A DNA stretch of 64,000 nucleotides from positions 262,001 through 326,000 of the forward strand of contig JACVVK020000542.1 in NCBI GenBank assembly GCA_018292915.2. The letters are read 5' to 3'. The stretch comes from Batillaria attramentaria (taxonomy: Eukaryota; Mollusca; Gastropoda; Batillariidae). The translations under genes were made by a program, and so were the position numbers. Numbering within the stretch: the first letter of the stretch is position 1; each line of letters begins with the position of its first letter. Under the pieces are notes generated by a model. It had not been told where the DNA came from. It did no database searches and saw only the letters and a program-made list of their open reading frames with translations. Below are positions 21,891-54,290 of this stretch, in pieces.

Positions 21891-23135
21891 CCGATGCCCA
21901 CAAATCCACCTGCTATACCAAAATCAAGTCGATCGTCACTGAAGGATTCAAGTGTGAGTTTTCAGTTGTCTATGGTTTCTGAACGCTGCAGTCGACGCCA
22001 GGCCGGATACAGTGAGGTTGCACATGGGCCATATATTCAGCGGGACAAACGTGTCGCTAGGTCTAGGGGTGTCCTATCCATAAGCACAGCCCTGGGTGCG
22101 TCACAGACTCTGTCCGCGGCAGGAGACCGCGCAAGTGAGAGAGGGTGACACTAACCCGCGGTAGACGACTCCACTCCTTTCAGTCAAAAAGGGCGAGCCT
22201 CCAGAATTCACCCAATCGCGTGCCGCGACATAATGAACACAACACATGGCATGGTCTGGCAAACTTCCTTGCCAGACACTACAAATAGGGAAGGACATGT
22301 ATTCGATGAATGAAACGTGGAAAGAAACCAGTAAATCCACTGACGTCGTATCAGGAAAAAGACCATTACGTCAGTCTCTTTCATCTTGAAATAACCCCTT
22401 TGTCCATGAAATGACGTAACGGGCGTACTGCGTTTTGCCAATACTCGGCAGAAAGGGGCGGGGCTTTGGCCTTGGGGCTTGCCGAGTCAGTGGAGTCGTC
22501 TATTGCAAATACTGCACCATAAAATTTATGCACGCAGAACACTTCACCATTTGTCTGATTACCATGTGACCATAACGCATGTTTAATGGAGCAGACGGCG
22601 TCCAGTTTGAGAGCAGTTTTCTTGAATCCTCCATCAAGGGACCTTCTGGCAGTCGGCTACTTAAAAAGGTGCCGATCTGACAGTGGGGGGCAGAAGGCCA
22701 CTTTCGAGGCTCTAACACTGTGTGCGAATGAAGTGATGTTTCGTCTGATCAATGCGTCCGGTTTTGTTGTTGTTGTTTTTTTTTTTTAAATGTTGTTTCC
22801 ATAGTAATGGAAACAACATCATAGAACGGGCTAAATTTTCCACTTTCATGGGCTGGGGTTTAATTCTTGTGAGCGACCTACCGTAGTCCTGGCCGAAATC
22901 AACAGATGATGCAAGTGTAACCCTGACAATGACGTAGGGAAACCTACGTCATCGATGCTGACGCGTATGGTGCACCAGAATGCGCTCTCGGCCAGGGTGT
23001 GTGTGGGGGGGGGAGAGGGGGATGCGGGGGGGGGGGGGGTGTTGATCTGGATTTATGGTATACTTGAAAATGACATGATCTAAGAAGACAAGGTATGCTT
23101 AGCGCTTCTGTTTTCAAAATGCACACACATGTGCG

Positions 23136-23238
<103 letters not shown>

Positions 23239-23550
23239 CGTGACAGATCCATTTCATGTTTGTGCCTCTCAGTTGCTGCGCCCCGAACACCAGGAAGTTA
23301 TAAAACTGTTATTGAATACGGCCATTGCGGTATGCATGCACTTGATAATGGTACATACATCATACATATTATGCACTTTTACAAGTAGAGGACCAAGCGT
23401 TTGCTGACACACCAATGTGCGCCAAGTCTCGCTCGCCGAGCAAAACACGAGCCTACTTAAATATGTAACGTGGTTCGTTTGTTTGGTTGGTTGGGTGGTT
23501 GTCTGGTTGCATTTTTTTTTCTTCTTGTGTTTGGTGGTGGTGTTTCTTTA

Positions 23551-23712
23551 GGCTCCTGTCACACGGGTGACGGTTTAGTCCAAACGCGACCGAACACGAC
23601 GCTTTCCCGTGTTCCTCGTGTAACATACGGCCACAACGTGTCTTTGCTCTAATTTTGCCGGCTCGTGTTCGAGGTTTGTTCGGACTACAATGTCTTCCAT
23701 GTAACATGAACA
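23551..23712. mobile_element. TTA-flanked Harbinger-like MITE
   Basis: It starts GGCTCCTGTCACACGGGTGA after TTA (23548-23550), and TTA occurs again at 23713-23715. The 5' end matches the elements at 44302-44801. The 3' end is degraded. Confidence 0.5.
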
Positions 23713-23740
23713 TTAGGTTTTGTTGTAAATTTTGTTGTTG

Positions 23741-24000
<260 letters not shown>

Positions 24001-24360
24001 ACGAACACACAGACAGATAGATATAGCAAACTGTTCTAAGAGCTGGTGCAGCAGATTCAACCAACATTACAGTATCGACTGACACCGTAAATAAGAATTC
24101 GATCCCCGACACAGAAAAAAAAATCTGATTAAAGTTTATTCATAAAACAATATAATTATGCATCAATGTGAGCTCGTAACCACAACTATGAGTTGAAAAA
24201 GAACGAAAATATGCAACACCACTTTCAACACTCGGTCAAGCAAGAAGTCAATTTGAAAAATGCCTGTCTACAAGCAGAACTATAACTGCGTTATCATGTC
24301 CATTAAAATTACATGATATAAAAATGGCTGGATGCAGACCGTCTTAGATTGTACGAGGGG

Positions 24361-24482
24361 GGGGGGGGGGTGTTTGGGAGTTTAACGTCCCCACCACATA
24401 CGGGTGATATCAAAGACGGGAAAACGAGAAAAAGGCCAGCACAATATTTGGCCCCAGCCGGGATTCCAACTCACGACCCGTG
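24361..24482 (-). mobile_element. SINE family 1, reverse copy
   Basis: The reverse complement carries the B-box region (GGGTCGTGAGTTGGAATCCC), GTGCTGGCC and the GACGTTAAACTCCCAAACAC tail. The tRNA head is truncated. Confidence 0.65.
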
Positions 24483-26073
24483 GATTGTACGAGAAATAAA
24501 CGAACCAATATGCATATAAAGATGTACATTGTTTTCATATTTTAGTTTGTTCTCACTGTATTCATCCATTATGTGGATTTCATCGCTTTTGAACGGCGAT
24601 TAAACGTACATGATTTTGAGATTTTTAAAAAGAAAGCGTATTCTGGTGTGAATCACCTACTTACGCCTCCCCCTTCCTCCCTCCCCCACCCTCAATTCAG
24701 CTCCACAACCAAAGAAATGATCCATTTCTGACATTTTCTCCAGAAACATGAGATTCTTCCATGAAAAAGGACACACACATGTACAAGCTAACGCGCTCTC
24801 ATCATGGGAGAAGAAATACGCTTCCAATACAATTACGTAAACGGTTTTCAAGGAAAAAATGACAAAAAGACATTCAAATGACAAAAATCTCTCCTTCATA
24901 CAAAAACTGTCAACTAATGTTCATTACAACAGAAGGCAAAACTTTATACAAGCAGACGACGAAATACTACATCGTACGTATACATTCGATACATGTAATG
25001 TTTGTATGCAAACTGTTATCAAGTAAGGATGGCTGCAAAGCATACGTATACGACTTTAAAAATTCTACACGAGCGTTCAACAGAATGGACGGGCGTTTTG
25101 GCGGTGCTAGTCCGGTTCAAAACTTTCCACGACGATTGCTTTTATCTTTGAAATCACCTCAGGCCATGATGCGCTCATCCTCCACAGGACAGTCGTGGGC
25201 AGCGTTCGCAGCCCTGTCAGCGAACCTCTTACCTCGGCTGCCAACATGACCCAGAAATCCAGATAAAAACGGTGTCCTTGTTGTCGGCACTCCAGGCTGT
25301 GCATGGCAAAAGACTGGAGCACCCCCACAGCCACGTTTTCCCATTTTCAAAAGTGATTAGCACCGGGGGGGGGGGGGGGGGGGGGGAGAACTTGGATTTC
25401 GCTTTGTCTGTTTGAAAGACAGGGGTCGTTTATCCACCAGAAAATGGCTACAGTCTTACAACCATGTGACATGTACTACAATGTGAAGACACTTGCGTGT
25501 CCATGTTTTAAAATAAAGCCTGCTCTTAACTGAGCACAGCGCGCGAGACACACACGCGCACATCACAGTCGTTGCGCTCGGTGTCTAACTGCAAAACTGA
25601 ACAAAGGCAGCTGTGCTCGGCCGGTGACGTACGATCACGATACACCATCCGACGCCCATAGCGTCCGCAATGGCAAGCCGAGCTCGGAGACGAGCCGTCC
25701 GGTATCCGTGACGTCCCAAACACATATGCGTCCTTCAAAAAGGTCTATAAACACCGAAGTCTGTGCAGGCGACACTGGAAACAATTGAGGATGCACTGTC
25801 CGCCATGTTTGCGCGCCGATTGACGTAGTGCAGCCAATCAGAATCTGCTCTGGAACCCACAGTCACAGCTGGGGCTATTTGAAATCCCACCAGCTGTGAT
25901 GAGGCCACAGCCGCAGAAACCCCCGAAATCGCAACTGTGTCACATGTGTGCATAACACTGTGGCGCTCCACTCAGTGTCCAGCTAAGAGCCGGCTAAGAT
26001 CTAAGCTCCCAACAAAAAGCTTTCCGAAGTGTGACAAAAATGTACAGAGTCGACCGTGCAAGCACAGTCAACT

Positions 26074-26319
26074 CTGTCACAGTTGCAGAGTTTTCAGCGT
26101 CCCTGAAACCCCAAATAAAAGCCCAGGGCAGCCTGATTCACAGCTCAGTTTGCGTTTTGACACTGAGCGAGAAAGATCGCGCAGCACTCAACATCCCGGC
26201 GCTGGACACTGTAACGATGTGTCTCGCTCACTGACCAAAAGCCAAATAATGTCACGGCAAACTCGTGCTCTGGTTTTATAAGGGTCCCCAAAGCGCTGAA
26301 AACTCTGCAACTGTGACAG
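26074..26319. mobile_element. MITE with 26-bp perfect inverted ends
   Basis: CTGTCACAGTTGCAGAGTTT (continuing to TCAGCG) at 26074-26099 is perfectly inverted at 26294-26319. The interior shows no coding. Outer boundaries and target duplication are not resolved. Confidence 0.55.
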
Positions 26320-26466
26320 ATGAGTGCAACTGTGGTCGAAAATTTTTAACGGAGCAGAACCGGAAAAACGCCCGTCCACTTTTGTTTAACATCATTGTTC
26401 TACTATTCACTGAGCAAATCGGATTTGACCCGTCACCTACCACAGGCACACGACTGGCTGTATTAC

Positions 26467-26982
26467 AACCCTGTTCCGGGTTCGTCGATAACTCTACGCC
26501 CCTCCGACGACGGACAAGTCGGGCTAACCGAGACCGAGCCGAGCTAAGTGATACATAAGAAGGAAAAAACAAAAATACTCGGTGATGAGGAAAGTGGACA
26601 GTTGCGAACAACCTGCACGAGTTGTCCCCCGTGCATACACAGACCCGCCGCATGCATGCTTTTTTTTTTCGCGGCAGCTTTGTGCTCTGCCACGAAAAAT
26701 GCATGCTTGTTGCGGCAAGGGAGACAACTCGTGCAGGCAATAATCTCGAAACAGGCTGAAAATGTACTGTGTTGGTGAATGCCAAAGTTTTCACCGCTTC
26801 TGTGCACACTGTCAAATAACACGGGGACCTCAAAGTTGTTCGCAACTGTTCACTTTCCTTGTCACCAAGTATTTTTGTTTTTTTCCTTCTTAGGTATCAC
26901 TTAGCTCGGCTCGGTCTCGGTTAGCCCGACCTGGCCGTCGTCGCAGGGACCCAGAGTTATCGGCGGACCCGGAACAGGGTTG
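26467..26982. mobile_element. 516-bp long-TIR element with 9-bp target duplication (Mutator-like)
   Basis: The ends are CAACCCTGTTCCGGGT... and ...GGAACAGGGTTG, with inverted arms of about 160 bases. They are flanked on both sides by GCTGTATTA (26458-26466 and 26983-26991). A second hairpin built on CTGCACGAGTTGTC lies inside. A 9-bp duplication and long TIRs are typical of Mutator-like elements. There is no transposase frame, so it is non-autonomous. Confidence 0.75.
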
Positions 26983-27177
26983 GCTGTATTAGGGCTTAAA
27001 ATCTTCCACCTTTGGCGAAAAATTGTCATCTCCCCAAAAGGTTTTTTTTTTTTCTCCCGAAGCACTTAAGGTTATGCCAGAAAGCACCAAACTGCCCCGA
27101 GTTTTAGTCTAATCCTAAAAAACTGTCTCCTCCTCTGAAGCACTTCGAATTATGCCAAAATGCACAAAATTTTAGGG

Positions 27178-27213
<36 letters not shown>

Positions 27214-27362
27214 TGTGTGTGTGTGTGTGTGTGTGTGTTCATCCGGGGAAGCATACATTTATGGTAATAAATTATGGTGATCAATTGTTTCATGTCTCTT
27301 TTAAGAACTCTTTTATGTCCTGTTTGTGTGTCCCTGGCAGACATGTAATTTCCCGGAAGGGA

Positions 27363-27364
<2 letters not shown>

Positions 27365-27426
<62 letters not shown>
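27365..27426. repeat. (GATT)n microsatellite
   Basis: About 15 uninterrupted tetramers in the intergenic region. Confidence 0.95.
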
Positions 27427-27427
<1 letters not shown>

Positions 27428-27489
27428 CCCCCAGGCACCCCTCGCGTAACACGCCTGTTTTGCAGAAGCGCGATCATGGCTTTGTCACT

Positions 27490-27600
27490 TTTTTTTTTTT
27501 TAAACTACTTTATTATCCTTTTCGGGAAAATCGGGCTGCTTCCCCGGGGGGAAGCGCGACGCCGCGGTGCAGCGCCACCCAATACCTATCCTATTTTTTA
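27490..27600 (-). mobile_element. SINE family 2, 3' part, reverse
   Basis: CTTTATTATCC...CTTCCCCGGGGGGAAGCGCG...GCAGCGCCACCCAATACC is the reverse complement of the tail at 17405-17490. Confidence 0.6.
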
Positions 27601-28149
27601 AATTTTGCTTCTTTACTGAATAAGTGAATGCTACACATTTTTTCCTTGTTTTGAATCATGGACCGTTTTAGGCCCTGCTGCACGTGTCACCGTCACCGCG
27701 TAATAGTAATATCATATAATTTATATATAATGGGGAAGTAAGTAAAGCTGAGAGCGCTACGTAGATCTAGGAGATGTGATATACAGCCTTCACAAAAAGT
27801 TAAGGAACACTTGCAAATATCATTCAACTTTTGTCGTGGTGGCATGCTGGTGTAGTGCTGAACATCGCTGAAACGGCGGCTTATGTAGGCAAACAAATGA
27901 GCACAGATCATAACCAGGGATGCATTCTTTGACCCGCATCTCATTTTTGCCGTGCAGAAAGTCCCAGGTATCGCTCACTGAACACTGAAACTCGGTCTAG
28001 TTTTGCCGAAATTGCAGATTTTCAAACGCGCCAAGAATGCTGTGTGACGCGCACGTGCCATCCACACAGTGGTCGCCATGTTCACCAATTACCCCTTAAC
28101 CTTGCTACCGAATTTTACGGGAAAAATCTTATTCGGTTTTTTTTTCTGA

Positions 28150-28155
28150 TTTATT
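28150..28155 (-). terminator. Possible poly(A) signal for dipeptidase B
   Basis: TTTATT on the plus strand (AATAAA on the gene strand) lies about 520 bases past the stop of dipeptidase B. It is a single hexamer and weak evidence on its own. Confidence 0.25.
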
Positions 28156-28448
28156 GAAACTGTCACCCATTATGTTGACTGGTCCTTTAACTTTTTGTGA
28201 AGACTGTATGTATATAATGCGTGTATTCATGGACATTGCGCAAGCCACTGACCTCTCTAGCTGGTCGGGTTGCTGGGAGTTTTAGGTCAAGCGGACAGTC
28301 ACTCACTGCAAGCTGTTGTCTGTGACCTAGATAAGATACCCCGGCAACTCGACATTCCTCCGTCACGAGAGAACAAATAATTATCCTGGCTGGTTTCATC
28401 GGTGCTGGTTTTCATACACTGCCTTAGTCTCAAACATTTAAAACAAAA

Positions 28449-28523
<75 letters not shown>

Positions 28524-28675
28524 GTTGTCATTCGTATTGTATTGTATTGTATTGTATTGTTTAAAAAAAAATTACCCTGGTTGGTTCGTTCGTCGCCTCT
28601 CTATTTAAAGAGAGCAGGAAAAGGAACTCTGGACAAGGGATGATCATATGTTAGTGACAAAACAGACGACCCCTA

Positions 28676-48629
<19,954 letters not shown>

Positions 48630-49044
48630 GGTGGCAAGTCAAGGAGGCTGTCTTCTTCTTTCAAGATCTCGGCAATACACAGATCAATAATGCGTTCGAC
48701 TATCTGTGAATGTTCACACGAACAATTTTTTTTTTTCACGGCAGATAAACGGAGATCACTTGCACTCCTTTTTTTTCTTCTTCTTCTTTCCCCTCTCTCC
48801 AAAGTTTGTATTTGTTGAAAATTCAGTTTCAGTCGCCGAGATTCCTGAATTAATGTCCAAGTAGTTGTTAGTTCCGCTTATCCAGTGCCACTGAGACAAA
48901 ATCTTCAGCTGGTCTCTGGTATGCAAAATCCCGTTAGGTTACACACACGCACTGGCGTAGGAACTTTCGCGCGAATGAAGCGCTTGTGGGGAATGCGCAA
49001 GCTCAGGACGTCAGAACACACTAATTTACATATTAATAGTAAGT

Positions 49045-50335
<1,291 letters not shown>

Positions 50336-50542
50336 GCTAGCAAAGATCAGACTCAGGTTGCCTGACGGTACAGGCTTTTTCTTCTTCTTCTTCTTCTTTT
50401 TTTTTTAAATCCAGAGGCCCGGCGGCCCGCTGCTGTTGGACCTGACAATTGCCGTGTAGGTAGACAACAACAGATGACCTCTTGCCCTGGCCTGCCATTC
50501 AGTCCACCCTAAGGGCTCAAAGGCTCTCGGGTGCTCCATTGT

Positions 50543-51070
50543 TAGTGCTGTAAACCGGTTCGGAAGTCAAACCGGTTCACGAACCGCGGTTCGTGACGAA
50601 ACCGGTTAACCGTGTACGTCTGTGATATTGTGACGTCATCTGGCACAACGACTTTGACGTGGATTTTCCACTTTGAAAATCAGTCATACACATTTGTTTT
50701 TTTGCGGACGGCTTGTCTGTCACGGGCACAACAGAGGCGACCACGCGCTCGCTTGACATCGATGCCGGGTGGTGGCGGCGCATAATTATGCTGAGACTCG
50801 ATGTCCCCCCGCCCAGTTTGATTTTCGCCTTGCATTCTTTACACACAGCTTCCCCTTCAACCACCTTCCCTCCTACCTCCTTCACTAACAAATGCTTCCA
50901 GGTTTGGGACTTTGGATTATCGATCAGACGTTCTGCCATGTTGTGATTATTGATATACTCGAGTTATACCCCTTCCCTCGTAGTCGGCAGTTTCCGGAAA
51001 GGCCCGAGAGTTGCCGAGCGAACCGCTGTTTACCGAACCGCCGAAAATTCAAACCGGCATAAACCACTAT
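50543..51070. mobile_element. 528-bp hAT element with 8-bp target duplication
   Basis: The ends are TAGTGCTGTAAACCGGTT and the imperfect inverse AACCGGCATAAACCACTA. TCCATTGT flanks both sides (50535-50542 and 51071-51078), the 8-bp duplication expected for hAT. Subterminal repeats of AACCGG/GAACCG occur at both ends. The interior carries a BED-finger frame on the minus strand but no transposase core. Confidence 0.82.
50577..50939 (-). CDS. BED-type zinc finger frame inside the hAT element
   Basis: A 120-codon frame from an ATG at 50939. It reads MAERLIDNPKSQTWKHLLVK, then VCKECKAKIKL and LSIIMRRHHP, matching the BED finger plan (aromatic residues, C-x2-C, then paired His). BED fingers bind DNA at the N-terminus of hAT transposases and ZBED proteins. 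The catalytic RNase H-like and dimerisation regions are absent. The frame fills most of the element, so it is either the first exon of a former transposase or a short DNA-binding product. Confidence 0.6.
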   Translation of the reverse strand: MAERLIDNPKSQTWKHLLVKEVGGKVVEGEAVCKECKAKIKLGGGTSSLSIIMRRHHPASMSSERVVASVVPVTDKPSAKKQMCMTDFQSGKSTSKSLCQMTSQYHRRTRLTGFVTNRGS

Positions 51071-51115
51071 CCATTGTCCAAACACCTCACCCAGCCCACC
51101 CGCCTACCTCCCTCC

Positions 51116-51116
<1 letters not shown>

Positions 51117-51146
<30 letters not shown>

Positions 51147-51335
51147 TGCATTTATATAGGCGCTTTATCCCAAATATTTGGCTCAAAGCTAACACAACAC
51201 GCACGCTTACGTGAAATCAAACGCATTCTCTCAGACACTGACTGGGCATGAACACATAACAAGCACGTGTTGCGAAGGGCCAGCTCAGCAATTTATGTTT
51301 CGGAATTTTAGAATTGCATTTATTTTGGATTTTTT
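51117..51335. mobile_element. LINE 3'-tail fragment with AAT repeats
   Basis: AAT repeats, TTGCATTTATATAGGCGCTT, GGCTCAAAGC, GTTGCGAAGGGCCAGCTC and AGAATTGCATTTATTTTGG, in the same order as 18306-18560 and 36607-36840. Confidence 0.6.
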
Positions 51336-52849
51336 GTGTTGGAAGAGGACGTTAAACCCCTACCCCCCCCCCCTCCACCCACCCACCCACACACGCACAC
51401 GCACTTCCCTCCATGCATGGCATGACTGTATGTGAGATCCATTTTCGTTTGTTGTTGTTGTTGTTGTTGTTTTGTTTTTTATTCGTCTGTATTTTGCTGT
51501 TGGTTTTTTTTTTCTTTCTGGTCTGGGCGGATGCAAAACCAGGGACAATTAATTGCTGCACTGTCAGTGGAAGCGTGACGAACAAAACTACACAGTGGGA
51601 TACCGGATGCACAGTGCATTCTTTGCCGTCGTCTCGCATGAGTGATTTTGTGTAGCCGTCTGGGTTGCCTGGGTATCATTGTTCTCAACTACGTAACCCG
51701 GTCACACTTTTATAACGTCACTGGCGTCTCGCAAATAAAAAAAAATCTCCCTTTTTTGTTAAAAAATAAAAAAACGAAAAGAAAAGGAATACATATATCT
51801 ATATAGATAGCTAAGATAAAACTAAATAGAACAAGCACATCTGGTTTTATCTTACCTTAACCTCCCTGAAAAAAAAGCAGCTAACGAACAACAACAACAA
51901 AAACACTCCACAATTCTTCGATTCAAAAACATACTGACTGACGCCTTACAACAAAACTACACACATACACACTGATATACATTATTCATGTAAGTCAGTA
52001 CGTTGAAGCAGCTTCGCGACATTGACGGATCTTGGGTGAGGCCCAACGTCGTGGAGATCCTACGCTGCTACAGGCTAGCATCAAAATAGTGTAGTCTTTG
52101 GGGTCCACAATTACTACTCGTATAGGACCCCGTTATACGCCGGGATCATGCTGATGTTCATTTTATTCCAGTTCGTATACTACAAACTTAACTCTGTAAA
52201 CTGTCCTGACTCAGATCAGTGAATCACTGCCACCATCATTATGACGTGTTAGGATGTATCATGATTGTGTGTATGTGACGTGTAAGTAAGTGACGCGCGT
52301 TTAATGTGTATGTCATGTGACATGTATTTCATGTGTATGTACGCATGTAGTACCACTCTGCTATTGTGAGGCGCCCAGAGCTCCAGCAGGAGGTTGGGCA
52401 CCAGACAACTCCTCATTATTATTATTGATTGAGCGGTAGAACACTGGACTTTCGATGCTGGGGTTCTGAGTTCGATACCCGGCTGGTGCAAAATATTTGT
52501 GCTGGCCTTTATCTCGTTGTCCGGGGAACCGGTGTAACAGGCCAGAATCTACCCCTGGCCCCGAATCTACCCTGGTAGAAACTGGAATAGGCCAGTTTAA
52601 ACCCGGGTAGTTTCTGGCCTAGGCCAGTTTCTACCCCCCTGGCCCCGAATCTACCCCCCCCCCCCCCCCCCCCGGTCTGAGCTAAATTCGAATTCGTTGT
52701 ACTGAGCTAAATTGACAATTTCAAGATTCAAGAGTTTTATTTCCTTTTTCCCCTTTTGTGGTATGGAGGATACAAAACAAATCATACAAACCAAGACCAC
52801 ATAATTATACACAGAACGATATGACAGAAGATACATGTATATGTACAAC

Positions 52850-53010
52850 ATACACTCTCGCCGTATACCATGGCTGACATAGTGCTACGGTTTAAGCGAA
52901 GAATGAATTTGAGTGCTTTTAAATGCATCTTTTCTATGAGCGCTAGGTTTTCGTGGCCCCCCATATTTAGCATCCGTACAGAAGAACGGGGACTACCATC
53001 TTGTGATACT
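52850..53010 (-). pseudogene. LINE ORF2 C-terminal fragment
   Basis: On the minus strand VPVLLYGC is followed by a stop, IWG, and then, with a small frame shift, LALIEKMHLKALKFILRLNR and STMSAMVYGE. This is the pattern seen after the reverse transcriptase domain of many non-LTR ORF2 proteins. The stop and shift show that it is decayed. Confidence 0.6.
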
Positions 53011-53125
53011 AATCGAGGATAACATCGATGGGGAGATTTTGACGCCTGGCAGTCTGTAGTAGAGAAAACAAAGCGTTACGTGCGAATATTATATCTATCT
53101 CAGTTATGCACTCCTCATTGATCAT

Positions 53126-53707
53126 TCATATACATCGTATAACTGGGAACCGGCAAAAGACGGGAGCCGTCTCTTTTTTCTGCACTCCCCTCCTTCCATG
53201 GGGAGCTGTCCTGCGTGATGTTATCTCAGCGTAGGACGGTTTGTTGTTTTGTGTTGGGTAGGCCTTGGCCTCGGCCTTCCCTTTGTTGTCGGCCTTCTTG
53301 GCCTCCACTTCCTGGCCAGTCTGGTTGGCCGGATCTTCCGTGCATGGGTCTCCCAAGCTTTCTAGGTCTGACTCGTGGTCAAGACCTTCTTCTTCCCCGC
53401 TGGAGGAGGTTTCAGAGAGCCTCCTCCCCTCGGCCAAGTCATTACTCTTGGCGCGTTTGCCGTTTTCCCCTGCTGGGGAGTTTCTTTCTTTACGTTTTCC
53501 CTTCCTCACCTGCTGCCAGGATGAGGAGGGTTCATGCACTGGGGTGTCACAGCCCCCGGGGGTGTCACAGCCCCCCGGCGTTGCTGCCCACGTGGGCAGT
53601 TTCCTCCATGTTGGCCTGTGGCAGGCCTTTTTACTGTTTCGGTGCCGCCGAGGCGAGCACTCGGACTGTACACTTGCCGTACAGTGGTGGCAGGGTGCGG
53701 ACTGCAC
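53126..53707 (-). pseudogene. Possible retroelement ORF1-like fragment
   Basis: This is an open frame of about 190 codons without a clear ATG. It is rich in Ser, Glu, Lys and Arg, has Cys/His pairs (CHHC) near its start and ends with KPSYAEITSRR, a motif style common near the C-terminus of LINE ORF1 proteins. I cannot assign it firmly; it could also be a low-complexity frame. Confidence 0.3.
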
Positions 53708-53879
53708 ACGGCCCGTGCAGTGGTGGGCAAGCTTTGTACAGTACTAGAGCACTGTGCAGAGCGCGGCAAGAAAGGGCGGGTTAATGCAGAGAGCAAAAAT
53801 CGAGAACGGAGAGAGAGAGAGAGAGAGAATAAGCTAAGGTTACGCTAAGATGGCGGCAGGACTGGTCCTGAGAAGGACA

Positions 53880-54290
53880 AAGGCCTGACGTTGGTCCGAC
53901 GTTCGGTGGGGCGCCAAGTACAGTGTACTCAGCGCTGGTCCCTGCGCGGCGTGGCTCGCTCGACTTGACTGCTCCTCATTGAACCAAGCCTGTTTGTTTT
54001 TGGGTCTGCCGCTGGCGCGTGTCTTACACGTGCCGAGGGTGTTTCGAGCGGTGTCAAGGAGGATTGACACTAGACGAGTGTTGATCGCATTGGGATGGGC
54101 GTTGGAGTCAATGAGGTCGTTGAGAGCCTGAACGTCGCGCGTGGCTAGACTAGTTGCGTAAGCGTCTGCTTTGCCGCTATCCCATCGCCTAATCCTGTCC
54201 GGCGGCTGAGTGTCGTCATGGTCAACTGGCGGCCCAGCATCCGGCGGAAGTGTCAACTTGGACGGTCGCGTCGCCTGAGGTGTCAATGTT
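53880..54290 (-). pseudogene. LINE ORF2 fragment between endonuclease and reverse transcriptase
   Basis: The frame reads IRRWDSGKADAYATSLATRD, LNDLIDSNAHPNAINTRLVS, and GRPKNKQAWFNEE. WFNEE or WFDxE motifs after an Arg/Lys-rich stretch are usual in the linker between endonuclease and reverse transcriptase of non-LTR elements. No flanking catalytic domain is present. Confidence 0.5.

Noticed and set aside
26276..26845. 189-codon minus-strand frame
   Set aside because: It lies mostly across the inverted arms of the Mutator-like MITE and shows no domain or coding bias.
53215..53784. 189-codon plus-strand frame
   Set aside because: It is opposite the Ser/Glu-rich minus frame in LINE debris, is Ser/Pro/Leu-rich as expected for an antisense shadow, and has no homology I recognise.
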